Origin: Acidobacteriota bacterium
GTDB taxonomy: Bacteria > Acidobacteriota > Terriglobia > Terriglobales > Acidobacteriaceae
Length of the DNA: 64,000 nucleotides
Direction of reading: 5' to 3'
NCBI GenBank assembly: GCA_021792135.1
Contig: JAJYVF010000004.1
Span: forward strand, 1-64,000
Part shown: positions 17,102 through 26,368 of the stretch, piece after piece
How the letters are laid out: every line of letters starts with the position of its first letter
How positions within the stretch are numbered: position 1 is the first letter of the stretch
Made by a program: the position numbers and the translations under genes
Notes under the pieces: generated by a model
The model's input: only the letters and a program-made list of their open reading frames with translations
What the model was told of the DNA's origin: nothing
The model's database searches: none

Positions 17102-18607
17102 GTGCTGTTCGCCTCCGCATACGTCCCAAATTTTCTGGCGCAGGCCGCGCTGCGCAATGATCTTGGGCCACGCGAAAAACCGTCCGTTGTCGTCGATGGA
17201 AAGCCGCCCCAAGTCCGTATCGTGGCCCTCAATTCCGCGGCAAAAGAAATGGGCCTTTGGGTAGGGATGACCAGAGCCGATGCGGAAGCACAGAGCTGTG
17301 TTCAGATTCACGAGCGGTCCGCCCGGCTCGAATCCCTGGCGCACCTGGCACTGCAGGATTGCCTGGCGCGCTTCTCCCCCAGGTGTGAGGATGTCGCCCC
17401 AGACCTGTTTGTCCTTGACATCAGCGGCCTCTCGACCTTGATGGGAACGCCAGCCAAGATCGCAGGAGGCATGAGGGACCAGGCTCGAAATCTAGCCCTC
17501 TATATAAGGGTAGGCGTCGCCGGGAACATTGATTCGGCGATCCATGCCGCCCGGACTGCAAAGGACATTCTGATTCTCCCCGGCGGCCGGGAGGCGGAAC
17601 TCCTCAAAGGTGCTCCGCTCGATATTCTCGATCCTGCTCCAGAGATCCTGGCGATCCTCCATCGTTGGGGCGTACGCCGCTTCGGCCAACTTGCGGCGCT
17701 GCCACACTTGGCTTTGAGTGAGCGTCTTGGTCAGGAAGGCTTGCGTCTCCAGCGCCTGACTCAGGGACTGTCTACGCGCATCCTGTCTCCTGCGTCTCCG
17801 GTACAGGTTTTTGAAGAGGAGATGGAATTCGATTACCCGGTCGAAGACCTCGAATCTCTTGCCTTTGTGTTTCATCGTCTCCTCGGCCAGCTTGTCCTTC
17901 GGCTGACCGCTCGTGCACTTGCTGCTGGTGAAATACATCTCCGGCTGCATCTCGATCTCGCTACGGACGGTGCGACCGCAACCCAGAAGGTCTTCGCGCG
18001 CGTATTGAAGCTTCCGGTGCCCACGGTGGACACCCCATTTCTGGTGAAGCTCCTGCAGCTCGACCTTGAATCGCATCCCCCGGGCGCACCAGTCGCGAAG
18101 GTTCTTCTTTATATCGAACCGGCACGTCCACGAAGGGTCCAGGAGGGGATGTTCATTCCACGAGGACCGGAGCCGCAGCGCCTGGAATTGACTCTTGCCA
18201 GGCTCAGAAGGCTTGTGGGAGAAGATCGGGTCGGCTCCCCCGAACTGATCGACAGGCACCTTCCAGTTCAGTTCCGTATGGTGGGGTTCATGCCCAAGGG
18301 GTCTGCTCCTGCTGGCTCTCTCCGGCCGATTGGCCAAACCGCAGCGCGCATCTTCCGTCCGAATGTACCCATCAGAGTCGAAAAAATGCGCGGTTCTCCG
18401 CGGAGGGTCTGGTTCTCCGGCAAGAACTATTCGGTGCTCCATGCTTCCGGTCCATGGAGGCGGTCCGGAGAATGGTGGGCCCGGGACCGCTGGGGAAGAG
18501 ACGAATGGGATCTGGTTCTCGATAACGGCGATGGCAAGTGTCTTCTTATTCGCGCGTATCGCGATCTTGTGACGAAGCATTGGTACATCGAAGCGGAGTA
18601 CGACTGA
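17102..18607 (+). CDS. imuB: ImuB, Y-family polymerase-like mutasome hub
   Basis: This 501-residue protein has Y-family fold features without the catalytic acids. The first motif reads FASAYVPNFLAQA instead of the Asp-containing HADMDAFYASVE type, and the second reads DLFVLDISG instead of SLDEAYLD. ImuB proteins are non-catalytic hubs linking the beta clamp, ImuA and DnaE2. No clear QxxLF clamp motif was spotted. The start is GTG at 17102, after AGGGG. Its TGA overlaps the dnaE2 ATG by one base (TGATG), giving tight coupling. Confidence 0.9.
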   Translation: MLFASAYVPNFLAQAALRNDLGPREKPSVVVDGKPPQVRIVALNSAAKEMGLWVGMTRADAEAQSCVQIHERSARLESLAHLALQDCLARFSPRCEDVAPDLFVLDISGLSTLMGTPAKIAGGMRDQARNLALYIRVGVAGNIDSAIHAARTAKDILILPGGREAELLKGAPLDILDPAPEILAILHRWGVRRFGQLAALPHLALSERLGQEGLRLQRLTQGLSTRILSPASPVQVFEEEMEFDYPVEDLESLAFVFHRLLGQLVLRLTARALAAGEIHLRLHLDLATDGATATQKVFARVLKLPVPTVDTPFLVKLLQLDLESHPPGAPVAKVLLYIEPARPRRVQEGMFIPRGPEPQRLELTLARLRRLVGEDRVGSPELIDRHLPVQFRMVGFMPKGSAPAGSLRPIGQTAARIFRPNVPIRVEKMRGSPRRVWFSGKNYSVLHASGPWRRSGEWWARDRWGRDEWDLVLDNGDGKCLLIRAYRDLVTKHWYIEAEYD

Positions 18608-21600
18608 TGGGATATGTCGAACTCCATGCTCGTTCTGCATTCAGTTTCCTGGCAGGAGCTTCCTTACCAGAAATGCTCGCCGAGGTCTGCGCGGCACAAG
18701 GCATCTCCGCCATCGGGCTGTTGGATCAAGACGGTCTTTACGGTTCACCGCGCATGCACATGGCGGCGCAAAAGCTGGGATTGAAAGCGCATGTTGGCGC
18801 GGAAGTTTCTGTAGAAGACCTGCTCTTCGGAGAAGCTGCCCGGTGTCGATATCCCCTCCTGGTTGAGACGCGGACAGGTTATCAGAACCTCTGTCGGCTG
18901 ATCACGACTTTCAAGCTGCGGGAGAACCATAAAGGTGAAGGCGCTGCGGCGTTCAGCGAGGTCGAAGAACATGCCAGCGGCCTTATCTGCTTGACGGGCG
19001 GTGACGAGGGGCCTTTGAGTGAAGCCCTCGTGCGCGGCGGCTTCGATGAAGCTTTGCGCACAGTCGAGCGCCTGGCCCACACGTTCGGTCCCAAGAATGT
19101 ATACGTCGAACTGCAGCGGCATCGCAACCGGCAGCAGGCCATTCGAAATAAAGCTGCAGTTTCGATAGCCAGGGCTCTGCATCTTCCGCTTCTGGCAACG
19201 AACGGAGTGCTCTATGCCACTCCGCGGGAGCGCGAGATTCAGGATGTCATGACGGCGATCCGCCTGCACAGCACTCTTGAGGGCGCAGGAACGACATTGC
19301 AGGGAAATGCCGAACGCTATCTCCGCTCCGGTACGGAGATGGAAACGCTGTTTGCCGATCTTCCGGACGCGGTCCGGAACACTGAAGTGCTGTCGGAACG
19401 TTTGAAGTTCGAGCTGAAGGACCTTGGTTATGAACTTCCGCGCTATCCTGTGCCGCAAGGCGAGAGCATGATGTCCTTTCTCCGCGAGAGAACGCGCGAA
19501 GGATGGAACTGGCGTTACGGGAGCAGCACAAGCGAAAGCCTTAAGGAGCGTGCGCGCAAGCAGGTTGAACGGGAACTGGCGCTGATCGAGAAGCTCGATC
19601 TCGCTGGCTATTTCTTGATCATGTGGGATCTTGTGCGCTTTTGCAAAGAAAGAGGGACCTTGGCCCAAGGGCGTGGATCCGCCGCCAACAGTGCGGTTTG
19701 TTTCTCGTTGGGCATTACCATCGTCGATCCCGTAGGCATGGATCTCCTGTTCGAGAGATTCCTGAGCGAAGAGCGAGGGGAATGGCCCGACATTGATCTC
19801 GACCTTCCGAGCGGTGATCAGCGCGAAGAGGTCATCCAGTACCTCTACAGGAAATACGGTCAACGCGGCGCCGCCATGACCGCCAATGTGATCACCTATC
19901 GTACGAAGTCGGCCGCACGTGAGGTCGGCAAAGTCCTCGGCTTGGCGGAAGACACATTGGCTGAGGTCTCAGCCGCTGTGAGTTCGTTTGAATGGAGAGA
20001 TCCTACTGACACGCTCGAGGAGCACTTCCGCCATGCTGGGCTTGATCTTACGAATCCCACAATTCATACGTATCTGAGTCTTTCAGCGAGAATGCAAGAC
20101 CTTCCTCGCCATCTTGGCCAGCACTCGGGAGGCATGGTCGTTTGCCAGGGACACTTGGACGCGGTCGTGCCACTTGAGCCGGCATCGATGCCTGGGCGGG
20201 TCGTATTGCAGTGGGATAAGGATGATTGTTCTGATTTTGGGTTGATCAAGTTTGATTTGCTCGGCCTCGGCATGATGGCTGTCATCGATGAGTCTCTGTC
20301 CCTGATTCGGAGTGAGTACGAAGAGGACCTGGATCTTGCGCATTTGCCCCAAGATGATCCTGACGTGTATCGAGCCATTCAAGAGGCCGATACGATCGGC
20401 GTCTTCCAGATTGAATCTCGAGCGCAGATGAGCTCGCTGCCTCGAACTCGCCCGAAATGCTTTTACGATCTTGTGAAACAGGAAGCGATTATCCGTCCTG
20501 GGCCGATCCAGGGGGACTTCGTGAATCCGTATATCCTCCGCGTGCTCGGTAGGCAAGAAATCACCTATCCTCATCCACTGCTTGAACCGATCCTGGCCCG
20601 CACTCTCGGAGTTCCGCTCTTTCAGGAACAGATTCTGAAGATCGCGATGGTCATGGCCGACCTTTCTGGTGGTGAAGCCGAACAGCTGCGCCGTGCGATG
20701 GGAAGCAAACGCTCTGTTGCCAAAGTACAGGCGATGGAATCGCTGCTGCGCAGCCGCATGACGGCGAAAAAAGTTGTGCCTAAGGTTCAGTATGAGATCA
20801 TCCGGTTGATCCAGGCGGTCGGCCACTATATGTTTCCCGAATCGCATGCCGCCAGCTTTGCAAGCCTTACCTACGCAAGCGCCTATCTCCGCGAACATTA
20901 TCGTGCCGCCTTTACCGCGGCGATTCTCAATCAGCAGCCGATGGGCTTTTATTCGCCCGATAGCATCATCAGTGACTCGCAGCGTCACGGGCTCAAGGTT
21001 CACTACATCGACGTCAATGCCTCCGCCTGGCTCTGCACTTTGGAACTTTCGAATGATCTGGCGCCAAAACAGCAGTTGCGGGTTGGGCTGCGCTATGTGA
21101 GAGAACTTCGACAAACTGCCGGAGACGCTATTGTGCGGGCACGCGAGGAAGGTGGCCGATTTCTTTCCGTGTCTGACCTATGGGAGCGGGTTCCAGAGCT
21201 TCACGGTGATGAGCTGACCAAGCTTGCCGAAGTAGGCGCTTTGAATTCGACCTATGAATCGAAAACGGATGGTCATCGCCGCGCGGCGCTGTGGGATGCT
21301 GCCCGTGCTATCCAGTCGCCAGGGCCCCTCTTTCGAAATCTCAAGGACGAGGCATCGAATGCTCCACTGGAGCGGATGACTGATGAAGAGCGTCTGCTTG
21401 CGGATTATCAGGGCACAGGGATGACGACCGGCCCTCATCCCCTGTTCTATAGCCGGGGCCAATTGAACGGGATGGGAGTGACAACGGCAGTGCGGCTCCG
21501 ATCGGTTTCGAACGAGTTCCGAGTGACGATTGCCGGCTTTGCTATCACAACGCAGCGCCCCGGAACAGCAAATGGGTTCCTGTTCATGAGCATTGAGGAC

Positions 21601-21792
21601 GAAACGGGGATCGCGAATGCCGTCATTACGCCGAGACTATACGACCGGTATCGTCTTCTGCTGAACAAGGCGAGATTCCTTCTCATTGAAGGAAAAATGC
21701 AAAACCTGGATGGTGTTCGCACTGTGCGTGCAGAGACCATTCAGCCGTTGAATGTAACCGGTGTTTCGATGGCTTCGCGCAGCTTCCGATAG
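18607..21792 (+). CDS. dnaE2: Error-prone DNA polymerase DnaE2 (ImuC)
   Basis: This 1061-residue C-family polymerase alpha subunit has an N-terminal PHP domain (YVELHARSAFSFLAGAS), the catalytic Asp motif PDIDLDLPSG and the downstream KFDLLGLG motif. A C-terminal OB-fold follows (about 980-1045). The length matches DnaE2 rather than replicative DnaE1. The enzyme carries out damage-induced translesion synthesis with ImuA and ImuB. ATG at 18607 overlaps the imuB stop and gives the normal N terminus MGYVELHARS. Confidence 0.95.
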   Translation: MGYVELHARSAFSFLAGASLPEMLAEVCAAQGISAIGLLDQDGLYGSPRMHMAAQKLGLKAHVGAEVSVEDLLFGEAARCRYPLLVETRTGYQNLCRLITTFKLRENHKGEGAAAFSEVEEHASGLICLTGGDEGPLSEALVRGGFDEALRTVERLAHTFGPKNVYVELQRHRNRQQAIRNKAAVSIARALHLPLLATNGVLYATPREREIQDVMTAIRLHSTLEGAGTTLQGNAERYLRSGTEMETLFADLPDAVRNTEVLSERLKFELKDLGYELPRYPVPQGESMMSFLRERTREGWNWRYGSSTSESLKERARKQVERELALIEKLDLAGYFLIMWDLVRFCKERGTLAQGRGSAANSAVCFSLGITIVDPVGMDLLFERFLSEERGEWPDIDLDLPSGDQREEVIQYLYRKYGQRGAAMTANVITYRTKSAAREVGKVLGLAEDTLAEVSAAVSSFEWRDPTDTLEEHFRHAGLDLTNPTIHTYLSLSARMQDLPRHLGQHSGGMVVCQGHLDAVVPLEPASMPGRVVLQWDKDDCSDFGLIKFDLLGLGMMAVIDESLSLIRSEYEEDLDLAHLPQDDPDVYRAIQEADTIGVFQIESRAQMSSLPRTRPKCFYDLVKQEAIIRPGPIQGDFVNPYILRVLGRQEITYPHPLLEPILARTLGVPLFQEQILKIAMVMADLSGGEAEQLRRAMGSKRSVAKVQAMESLLRSRMTAKKVVPKVQYEIIRLIQAVGHYMFPESHAASFASLTYASAYLREHYRAAFTAAILNQQPMGFYSPDSIISDSQRHGLKVHYIDVNASAWLCTLELSNDLAPKQQLRVGLRYVRELRQTAGDAIVRAREEGGRFLSVSDLWERVPELHGDELTKLAEVGALNSTYESKTDGHRRAALWDAARAIQSPGPLFRNLKDEASNAPLERMTDEERLLADYQGTGMTTGPHPLFYSRGQLNGMGVTTAVRLRSVSNEFRVTIAGFAITTQRPGTANGFLFMSIEDETGIANAVITPRLYDRYRLLLNKARFLLIEGKMQNLDGVRTVRAETIQPLNVTGVSMASRSFR

Positions 21793-22008
21793 CATATCGC
21801 GCTTCGCCACTGAACGAGGAATTGCGTTTTGCGCGGGATGTTCTCCGGATGAACAGTCGAGCGCATTGCTTCAGTTGGTGGTTCTCATCGCGTGCGCTCT
21901 GGCGAAAGTCGTCCCGTGGCCCGCTCGTAAGGCCCCTCGCTCGCAGGCATCGGCGCGAACTCCTGAAACCAGGTTGCCCTATACAATGACTTGGGGAGCA
22001 TAGCACTC

Positions 22009-22224
22009 ATGGCAATCACCGAAATCATTGCGGAACTCGATGCGGAAATAGGCCGGTTAGAGCAGGTCAGAAAACTGCTGTCAAACGGGGGCAACGCCCA
22101 GCTTGGCAATCTCGCCGCTAAAAAAAGCACCGGTCGGAAAAGACGTAAGCTTAGTCCCGAGGCGCGAAAGAGAATCGCCGACGCGCAGCGCAAACGCTGG
22201 GCTGCACAGAAAGCACAGAAGTAG
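22009..22224 (+). CDS. Small coiled-coil protein with basic C-terminal motif, downstream of dnaE2
   Basis: This 71-residue protein has an N-terminal amphipathic heptad-like helix (EIIAELDAEIGRLEQVRKLL), a Lys/Arg-rich linker and a C-terminal segment LSPEARKRIADAQRKRWAAQ. The ATG at 22009 follows a weak purine-rich site. A second protein with the same layout is encoded at 39080-39382, directly downstream of dinB. Function is unknown; the layout suggests self-association plus nucleic-acid binding. It lies 216 bases after dnaE2 on the same strand. Confidence 0.75.
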   Translation: MAITEIIAELDAEIGRLEQVRKLLSNGGNAQLGNLAAKKSTGRKRRKLSPEARKRIADAQRKRWAAQKAQK

Positions 22225-22253
22225 ATCGAGCACACGGAAAGGAACTCTTCCGA

Positions 22254-23270
22254 ATGGATTCGCTCGTTGTCGATGTCACTCGCCGCCGATTCCTGCGGCA
22301 GACCTTCGCCTTTAGCGCTCTGGCCGCACTCGGCTCGGTACCAGGCATTGCTGCACCACAAACCTCCGATGCTTCCGCCGCAGACTTGTTGATGATTGGC
22401 GACTGGGGCTATGACACCCAGCATGAAGCGCAGGCCGGTGTTGCCGTCGCGATGCGCAAGTATGCGCAGAATCGCCGGCTGCGGACTCAAGCTCTCCTGA
22501 TGCTCGGGGACAACTGGTACGGCGCGCTCGAAGGAGGCGCCACGTCGGAACGGTGGCAAACGCAGTTCGAGCAGCTATACCCTGCAAGCGTGTTTGACTG
22601 CCCGTCCTACGCCATCCTCGGCAATCACGACTACCAGCGTTGGCCGGAGAGTAAGGTGGAAGCCGAATTGGAATACGCTCGTGCCGGGAGGTCCCGCTGG
22701 AAAATGCCGGCACGGTGGTATCGGTTCGACTTTCCGGAGCGGAATCCACTCATCACATTCATCGCTCTCGACAGCAATATGCCGTTCAAAGACGGGACTT
22801 CGGATCACGGCCGAGACTTTACGCTGACGCCGCAGCAGCAGGTAGAGCAGCTTGCCTGGCTTGAAGCTGAATTCAAGCGTCCACGCGCGACTCCGTTTCT
22901 GGTCGTCATGGGCCATCACCCGGTGTACTCGGACGGTCCGCACGGCGACCATCCGGTGTTGATACGCGATTGGGATCCCCTGTTTCGCAAATACAAAGTG
23001 GACCTTTACCTCGCTGGGCACGACCATGATTTGCAGCACCTTGAATTTGAAAACCATCCGACGAGTTTCTTTTTGTCGGGCGGCGGCGGAGCCGACCTCT
23101 ACGATCTGAAAATCGATCCCTCAAAACGTGGCCCCTTTGCGCAAAAGGTGTACGGTTTTAGCCATCTATCCGTGACGTCAGAGAAGATGGTTCTCCGTCA
23201 TTTGAGCGACGGCGGGAGCATTCTGCACGCATTCACTAAAACACGGGATGGCAAGGTCAATATCGCCTAA
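22254..23270 (+). CDS. Tat-exported metallophosphoesterase (purple acid phosphatase-like)
   Basis: This 338-residue protein has a twin-arginine signal (TRRRFLRQTF plus a hydrophobic stretch, cleavage near AAPQ). Calcineurin-like metal-binding motifs follow: IGDWGYD at 48-54, LGDNWY at 84-89, GNHDY at 123-127, GHHPVYS and AGHDHD. The protein should be folded before export and act in the periplasm on phosphate esters; the natural substrate is unknown. It starts 29 bases after the small coiled-coil gene and may be cotranscribed with it. Confidence 0.9.
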   Translation: MDSLVVDVTRRRFLRQTFAFSALAALGSVPGIAAPQTSDASAADLLMIGDWGYDTQHEAQAGVAVAMRKYAQNRRLRTQALLMLGDNWYGALEGGATSERWQTQFEQLYPASVFDCPSYAILGNHDYQRWPESKVEAELEYARAGRSRWKMPARWYRFDFPERNPLITFIALDSNMPFKDGTSDHGRDFTLTPQQQVEQLAWLEAEFKRPRATPFLVVMGHHPVYSDGPHGDHPVLIRDWDPLFRKYKVDLYLAGHDHDLQHLEFENHPTSFFLSGGGGADLYDLKIDPSKRGPFAQKVYGFSHLSVTSEKMVLRHLSDGGSILHAFTKTRDGKVNIA

Positions 23271-23649
23271 CGCGGATTGACTGATTCACTCAAGCGGCTC
23301 GGAACGCCGTAGCGCGACTGCGGGCCGGCGCACGACAGTATTGTTTTTTCTTCTCTGATGGCGCAACTTGCGCACATGCTCCCAGCTCACAGCAGCTTGG
23401 CAAGAACACGGCACGATCCCTCGCCGCGCTCATCAGCCGCGCCGATCCGTGCCCGAAGATCGGCGGAATATGCTCGTCCCATCTGCTCTTATCGCGACCG
23501 ATTCACCAGGCAAGCACAGAGTAGCGAATTGTCGCTGCGAGGAGTATAGCCATCTGGATACCGCTCTAATTGCTCCATCTTGCAGCGCAGCCTCGTAAAC
23601 AGCTATACCTCGTCACGGAAGGTGACATGCTCAACGCCGGAGTTTGCGC
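23271..23649. other. Intergenic region with no recognised feature
   Basis: These 379 bases lie between the convergent phosphatase and methyltransferase genes. Neither strand gives a protein with recognisable motifs, and no clear terminator hairpin was seen. Confidence 0.4.
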
Positions 23650-24510
23650 TTATTCCCGGAACCGCACATGGACGATCTTGGCGACCTGCCTTGCCATGGC
23701 CGGAGAGAATTTCTGCCGGAGTGCTTCGGGGAACTGGTCGTAGTGCTTCTCCAGATATTTCTCCAACAGCGGAAATTCCTGCACAAATTCCACGTTCGGA
23801 TTGAGAGCCGATACCTGCCTGCTATCGTCCAGCCCCCATTGCATCTCGACCTTCATGCCCAGCTTTGACAGCGCGGTATATTGGGCGAGTCCGGCCGTCA
23901 GCGATGGAGCGTTCGTCTGAAACAGCATCTCTGCCCCAGGAAACTTGTTGGCCAGGCAATTGAAGATCTTTCTGTGTTCTTCCTCCGTAAAGTACGGAAG
24001 CAGTCCCTCCGCGACGAACAGAACTCGGCTTCTCGCGCACCGCTTGATCTCCACGACCCAGTAGTCATCAAGAATGGACGCTGCAATCATCTGGTGCCGC
24101 CTGTTTCCAGGCTCATGAAGCTTCTGCCGGAAAGCGATCACGCCGGGCAGATCGAGTTCAATCCATTCGACGCGGCCGTTATCCAGGCGATGGAAACGCG
24201 TATCCAGCCCAGCGCCGAGGTTGACCACCAGTCCGTCCGGCGCCTTCTCAAGAAAGCTCCTTACCTGTTCGTCGAAGACGGCTCTTCTCGTATAAAACGT
24301 GGCTGTTGCCGCGGCCGTCATCCAGCCTTGCGATGCGTCAGCGTCAAATTTGCTCCAGTCATAAGCGATGGCGTCATGGAAGCTCTCGGCAATCTCATCC
24401 TTGAAGCTGCTGGACTCGCTTCTACTTTCTTCGACCCGGTAATGCAGCGGGATGAGCAGCGTTTGAGAGACGCCCTTGAGTTCGTCAGATTGAATCTGTT
24501 GCATTGGCAT
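23650..24510 (-). CDS. Class I SAM-dependent methyltransferase (leucine carboxyl methyltransferase/PPM-like)
   Basis: This 286-residue protein belongs to the PPM/LCMT-like O-methyltransferase family found in secondary metabolism. It has the SAM motif VVNLGAGLDTRFHRL, then WIELDLPGVI and FVAEGLLPYF. The substrate cannot be inferred. The gene is divergent from a TetR gene and shares the intergenic region with two TTAGATRCA-type inverted repeats, so it is very probably that TetR protein's target. GAGGAG precedes the ATG at 24510; an in-frame ATG two codons later is possible. Confidence 0.85.
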   Translation of the reverse strand: MPMQQIQSDELKGVSQTLLIPLHYRVEESRSESSSFKDEIAESFHDAIAYDWSKFDADASQGWMTAAATATFYTRRAVFDEQVRSFLEKAPDGLVVNLGAGLDTRFHRLDNGRVEWIELDLPGVIAFRQKLHEPGNRRHQMIAASILDDYWVVEIKRCARSRVLFVAEGLLPYFTEEEHRKIFNCLANKFPGAEMLFQTNAPSLTAGLAQYTALSKLGMKVEMQWGLDDSRQVSALNPNVEFVQEFPLLEKYLEKHYDQFPEALRQKFSPAMARQVAKIVHVRFRE

Positions 24511-24561
24511 GTTCTCCTCTACCGATGCACCTCATCTCGCAATCCAAACCTCGATTGCAGA

Positions 24562-24583
24562 TTAGATGCATGAGTGTATCTAA
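24562..24583. promoter_or_regulatory. Operator-like inverted repeat for the TetR regulator (site 1)
   Basis: TTAGATGCA, four bases, TGTATCTAA: 9-bp arms with one mismatch. It lies between the divergent methyltransferase and tetR genes, in the usual position for a TetR operator. Confidence 0.6.
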
Positions 24584-24606
24584 GCAAAGGCCCGGGCCAA
24601 AGTCAA

Positions 24607-24628
24607 TAGAGTACAATTATGTATCTAA
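24607..24628. promoter_or_regulatory. Operator-like inverted repeat for the TetR regulator (site 2, degenerate)
   Basis: TAGAGTACA, four bases, TGTATCTAA: the same 22-bp layout as site 1, with an identical right arm and a weak left arm. It ends 12 bases before the tetR ATG, so binding here would block tetR itself. Confidence 0.5.
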
Positions 24629-24640
24629 TGGTGGAGTGCG

Positions 24641-25246
24641 ATGAAGGGTCATACTGTCGAACGGAGGCGCGGCAAAGCGCTTGAAGACGCAATGCTGGAT
24701 GCGGCGTGGAGCGAGTTGCTCGACGGCGGCTACGCGAGATTCACCATGGAGGCTGTGGCGGCGCGCGCACGCACCAGCCGCCCCGTACTGTATCGCCGCT
24801 GGCCGAATCGCGCCGATCTCGCCATCGCTGCGATACGGCACATTCTGCAGCAACATCCTGTCAATGCTCCCGATACAGGGAATGTGCGTGACGATCTGAT
24901 TGCGTTGCTGCGACAGTTTTCAAAGAATCGCGCGGTGTTCGTCGTCCTCTCTTTTCAAATGAGTGAATACTTCTCGGAGACGAACACCAGCTTGGCCGAT
25001 CTGAGGAGGACCTTGCTTCAGGGCGGCCATAGCCAGATCGATGTGGTGCTTGCGCGAGGAGTCAATCGCGGTGAGATCGATCGGAGCAGGCTGACGCCCC
25101 GAATTCGGTCGCTGCTTCCTGATTTGTTGCGGCACGAGTTTCTGATGACCCTAAGACCGGTTCCCAACACCGTCATTACGGAATTGGTCGACGACATCTT
25201 CCTGCCATTGGTTCACCCGATGCCGCCGCGTGAAAAGAAGAAGTAG
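24641..25246 (+). CDS. TetR-family transcriptional regulator
   Basis: This 201-residue protein has an N-terminal TetR helix-turn-helix at about 15-60 (GYARFTMEAVAARARTS, then PVLYRRWPNRADL) and a helical ligand-binding domain. It is divergent from the methyltransferase at 23650-24510, and two 22-bp inverted repeats lie between the starts. This suggests repression of both genes until an effector binds. Confidence 0.9.
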   Translation: MKGHTVERRRGKALEDAMLDAAWSELLDGGYARFTMEAVAARARTSRPVLYRRWPNRADLAIAAIRHILQQHPVNAPDTGNVRDDLIALLRQFSKNRAVFVVLSFQMSEYFSETNTSLADLRRTLLQGGHSQIDVVLARGVNRGEIDRSRLTPRIRSLLPDLLRHEFLMTLRPVPNTVITELVDDIFLPLVHPMPPREKKK

Positions 25247-25309
25247 AGATGGAACAGAACCTTCGGGGATGGCTGTGCCCCTTCCGATGCCCTCGGAATT
25301 CTCGATATG

Positions 25310-25510
25310 AGGTAGATGCAATGCAAGGATGGTCCGAAGAATCGCTTCTGCAACATTCGCCGCACCGTCCAAATCGGTGTCGTAGAGAATCACGGCAATC
25401 TCTTCGCCTTCGTAGCGGGCCACGGCATCGCCGGGGCGGTGAACGACGCTCTTGATGGCAGCGGCAACAGCGCGCAGGCAATCATCGCCCACTCATGCAG
25501 GATTATCCAG
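25310..25510 (-). pseudogene. Remnant of a GGDEF (diguanylate cyclase) domain
   Basis: A short - strand reading (GDDCLRAVAAAIKSVV, then RYEGEEIAVILYDTDL) matches the second half of a GGDEF domain, with the signature changed to EGEEI. A stop codon lies in frame immediately before GDDCL. No N-terminal half or sensor domain remains, and the reading loses similarity after about 60 codons. It is a decayed fragment squeezed between two tetR genes. Confidence 0.6.
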
Positions 25511-25515
25511 GCTCT

Positions 25516-26145
25516 TTAACAAGAACCCGAGGTAAGAAGAACAAGCATCTTTGCTGCTACACGGCGAGCATGTGCCGCAATTTCAGAATCTGAGAATTTG
25601 CGAAGCCCATGCAGAACTTCCTCAAAGATCCCCGCGCGAAGGAGTGCGGCAAATATCACGGCGGCACCACTCTTATCGCGGATCTTCCAGCCCTCGGAGG
25701 AACTCCATCGATCCAGGTAGCCGATGAAGATGTCATGCGAACGCTCGACAACCTGCTCTCTGTAACGCCGCCCGAGTTCTGGAAAGCTGTACGCATCCTG
25801 GGTGACGACCCGATAGAGAGCCATTTGCTCATCAGAGAGGACATGCTGCAGATATTCGATCCCCGCGGCAGCCAACGCGGCGCGAGGCGGTTTTGAGAAC
25901 CAGGGCCTCTCCGGCTCTTTGATCTGTTCTCTCCACGCTCCGCTCACCTCATCGAAAGCCTGTGGATTGCAGGCCGCTTGCATTACAGCGCTGAACAGAT
26001 CATCCTTGTTTTCAAAGTGGCGGTAGAGCGTTTTGATTCCGACTTCCGCCGCTTTGGCAATGCTATCCATCGAGGTCTTTGCGTATCCTCCCTCAAGGAA
26101 AGCCTGCCGGGCAGCGCTCACGATCGCCACCCTCTTGCGGCTCAT
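25516..26145 (-). CDS. TetR-family transcriptional regulator
   Basis: This 209-residue protein has a TetR helix-turn-helix at about 7-50 (GYAKTSMDSIAKAAEVGIKT, then LYRHFENKDDLF) and a helical C-terminal domain typical of AcrR/TetR_C regulators. ATG at 26145 was chosen because GAAGG lies eight bases upstream; TTG at 26184 in the same frame is weaker. It is divergent from a frameshifted SDR gene, with two GACAA/TTGTC palindromes between. Confidence 0.88.
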   Translation of the reverse strand: MSRKRVAIVSAARQAFLEGGYAKTSMDSIAKAAEVGIKTLYRHFENKDDLFSAVMQAACNPQAFDEVSGAWREQIKEPERPWFSKPPRAALAAAGIEYLQHVLSDEQMALYRVVTQDAYSFPELGRRYREQVVERSHDIFIGYLDRWSSSEGWKIRDKSGAAVIFAALLRAGIFEEVLHGLRKFSDSEIAAHARRVAAKMLVLLTSGSC

Positions 26146-26224
26146 GAGTGACGCCTTCGGATCGTCGTTCGACCAGGTTCGCAAATTATTCTTCTCCCCG
26201 ACAGCTTCGTCGTTTCAATATTAT

Positions 26225-26244
26225 ACGACAACTATCGTTGTCAT
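26225..26244. promoter_or_regulatory. Operator-like palindrome ACGACAA-N6-TTGTCAT
   Basis: This 20-bp palindrome with 7-bp arms and one mismatch has the same layout as the copy at 26273-26292 and a centre-to-centre spacing of 48 bp. It lies upstream of the TetR gene and fits its own operator. Confidence 0.6.
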
Positions 26245-26272
26245 GTAGTTGCTGGACGGGTTGACGTCACAC

Positions 26273-26292
26273 ACGACAACGTATATTGTCGT
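26273..26292. promoter_or_regulatory. Operator-like palindrome ACGACAA-N6-TTGTCGT
   Basis: This perfect 20-bp palindrome (7-bp arms, 6-base centre) lies about 77 bases before the SDR start, where the SDR promoter is expected. Its pairing with 26225-26244 marks a TetR-controlled divergent promoter. Confidence 0.65.
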
Positions 26293-26368
26293 TTGTGACG
26301 GTGGTGATGTCTTATGGGAAACGTCATCCGGATGGACATCTTCGCCAAAACTGACAGGAGCGAAGACG

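Noticed and set aside
17492-18640. 382-codon - strand frame opposite imuB
   Set aside because: Antisense shadow within the imuB gene; composition is atypical and no domain is recognisable.
20083-21114. 343-codon - strand frame opposite dnaE2
   Set aside because: Antisense shadow of a clearly identified polymerase gene; no motifs and no ribosome site.
23271-23649. Possible small coding remnant after the phosphatase gene
   Set aside because: Several short frames are open, but none gives a recognisable motif or a ribosome site.
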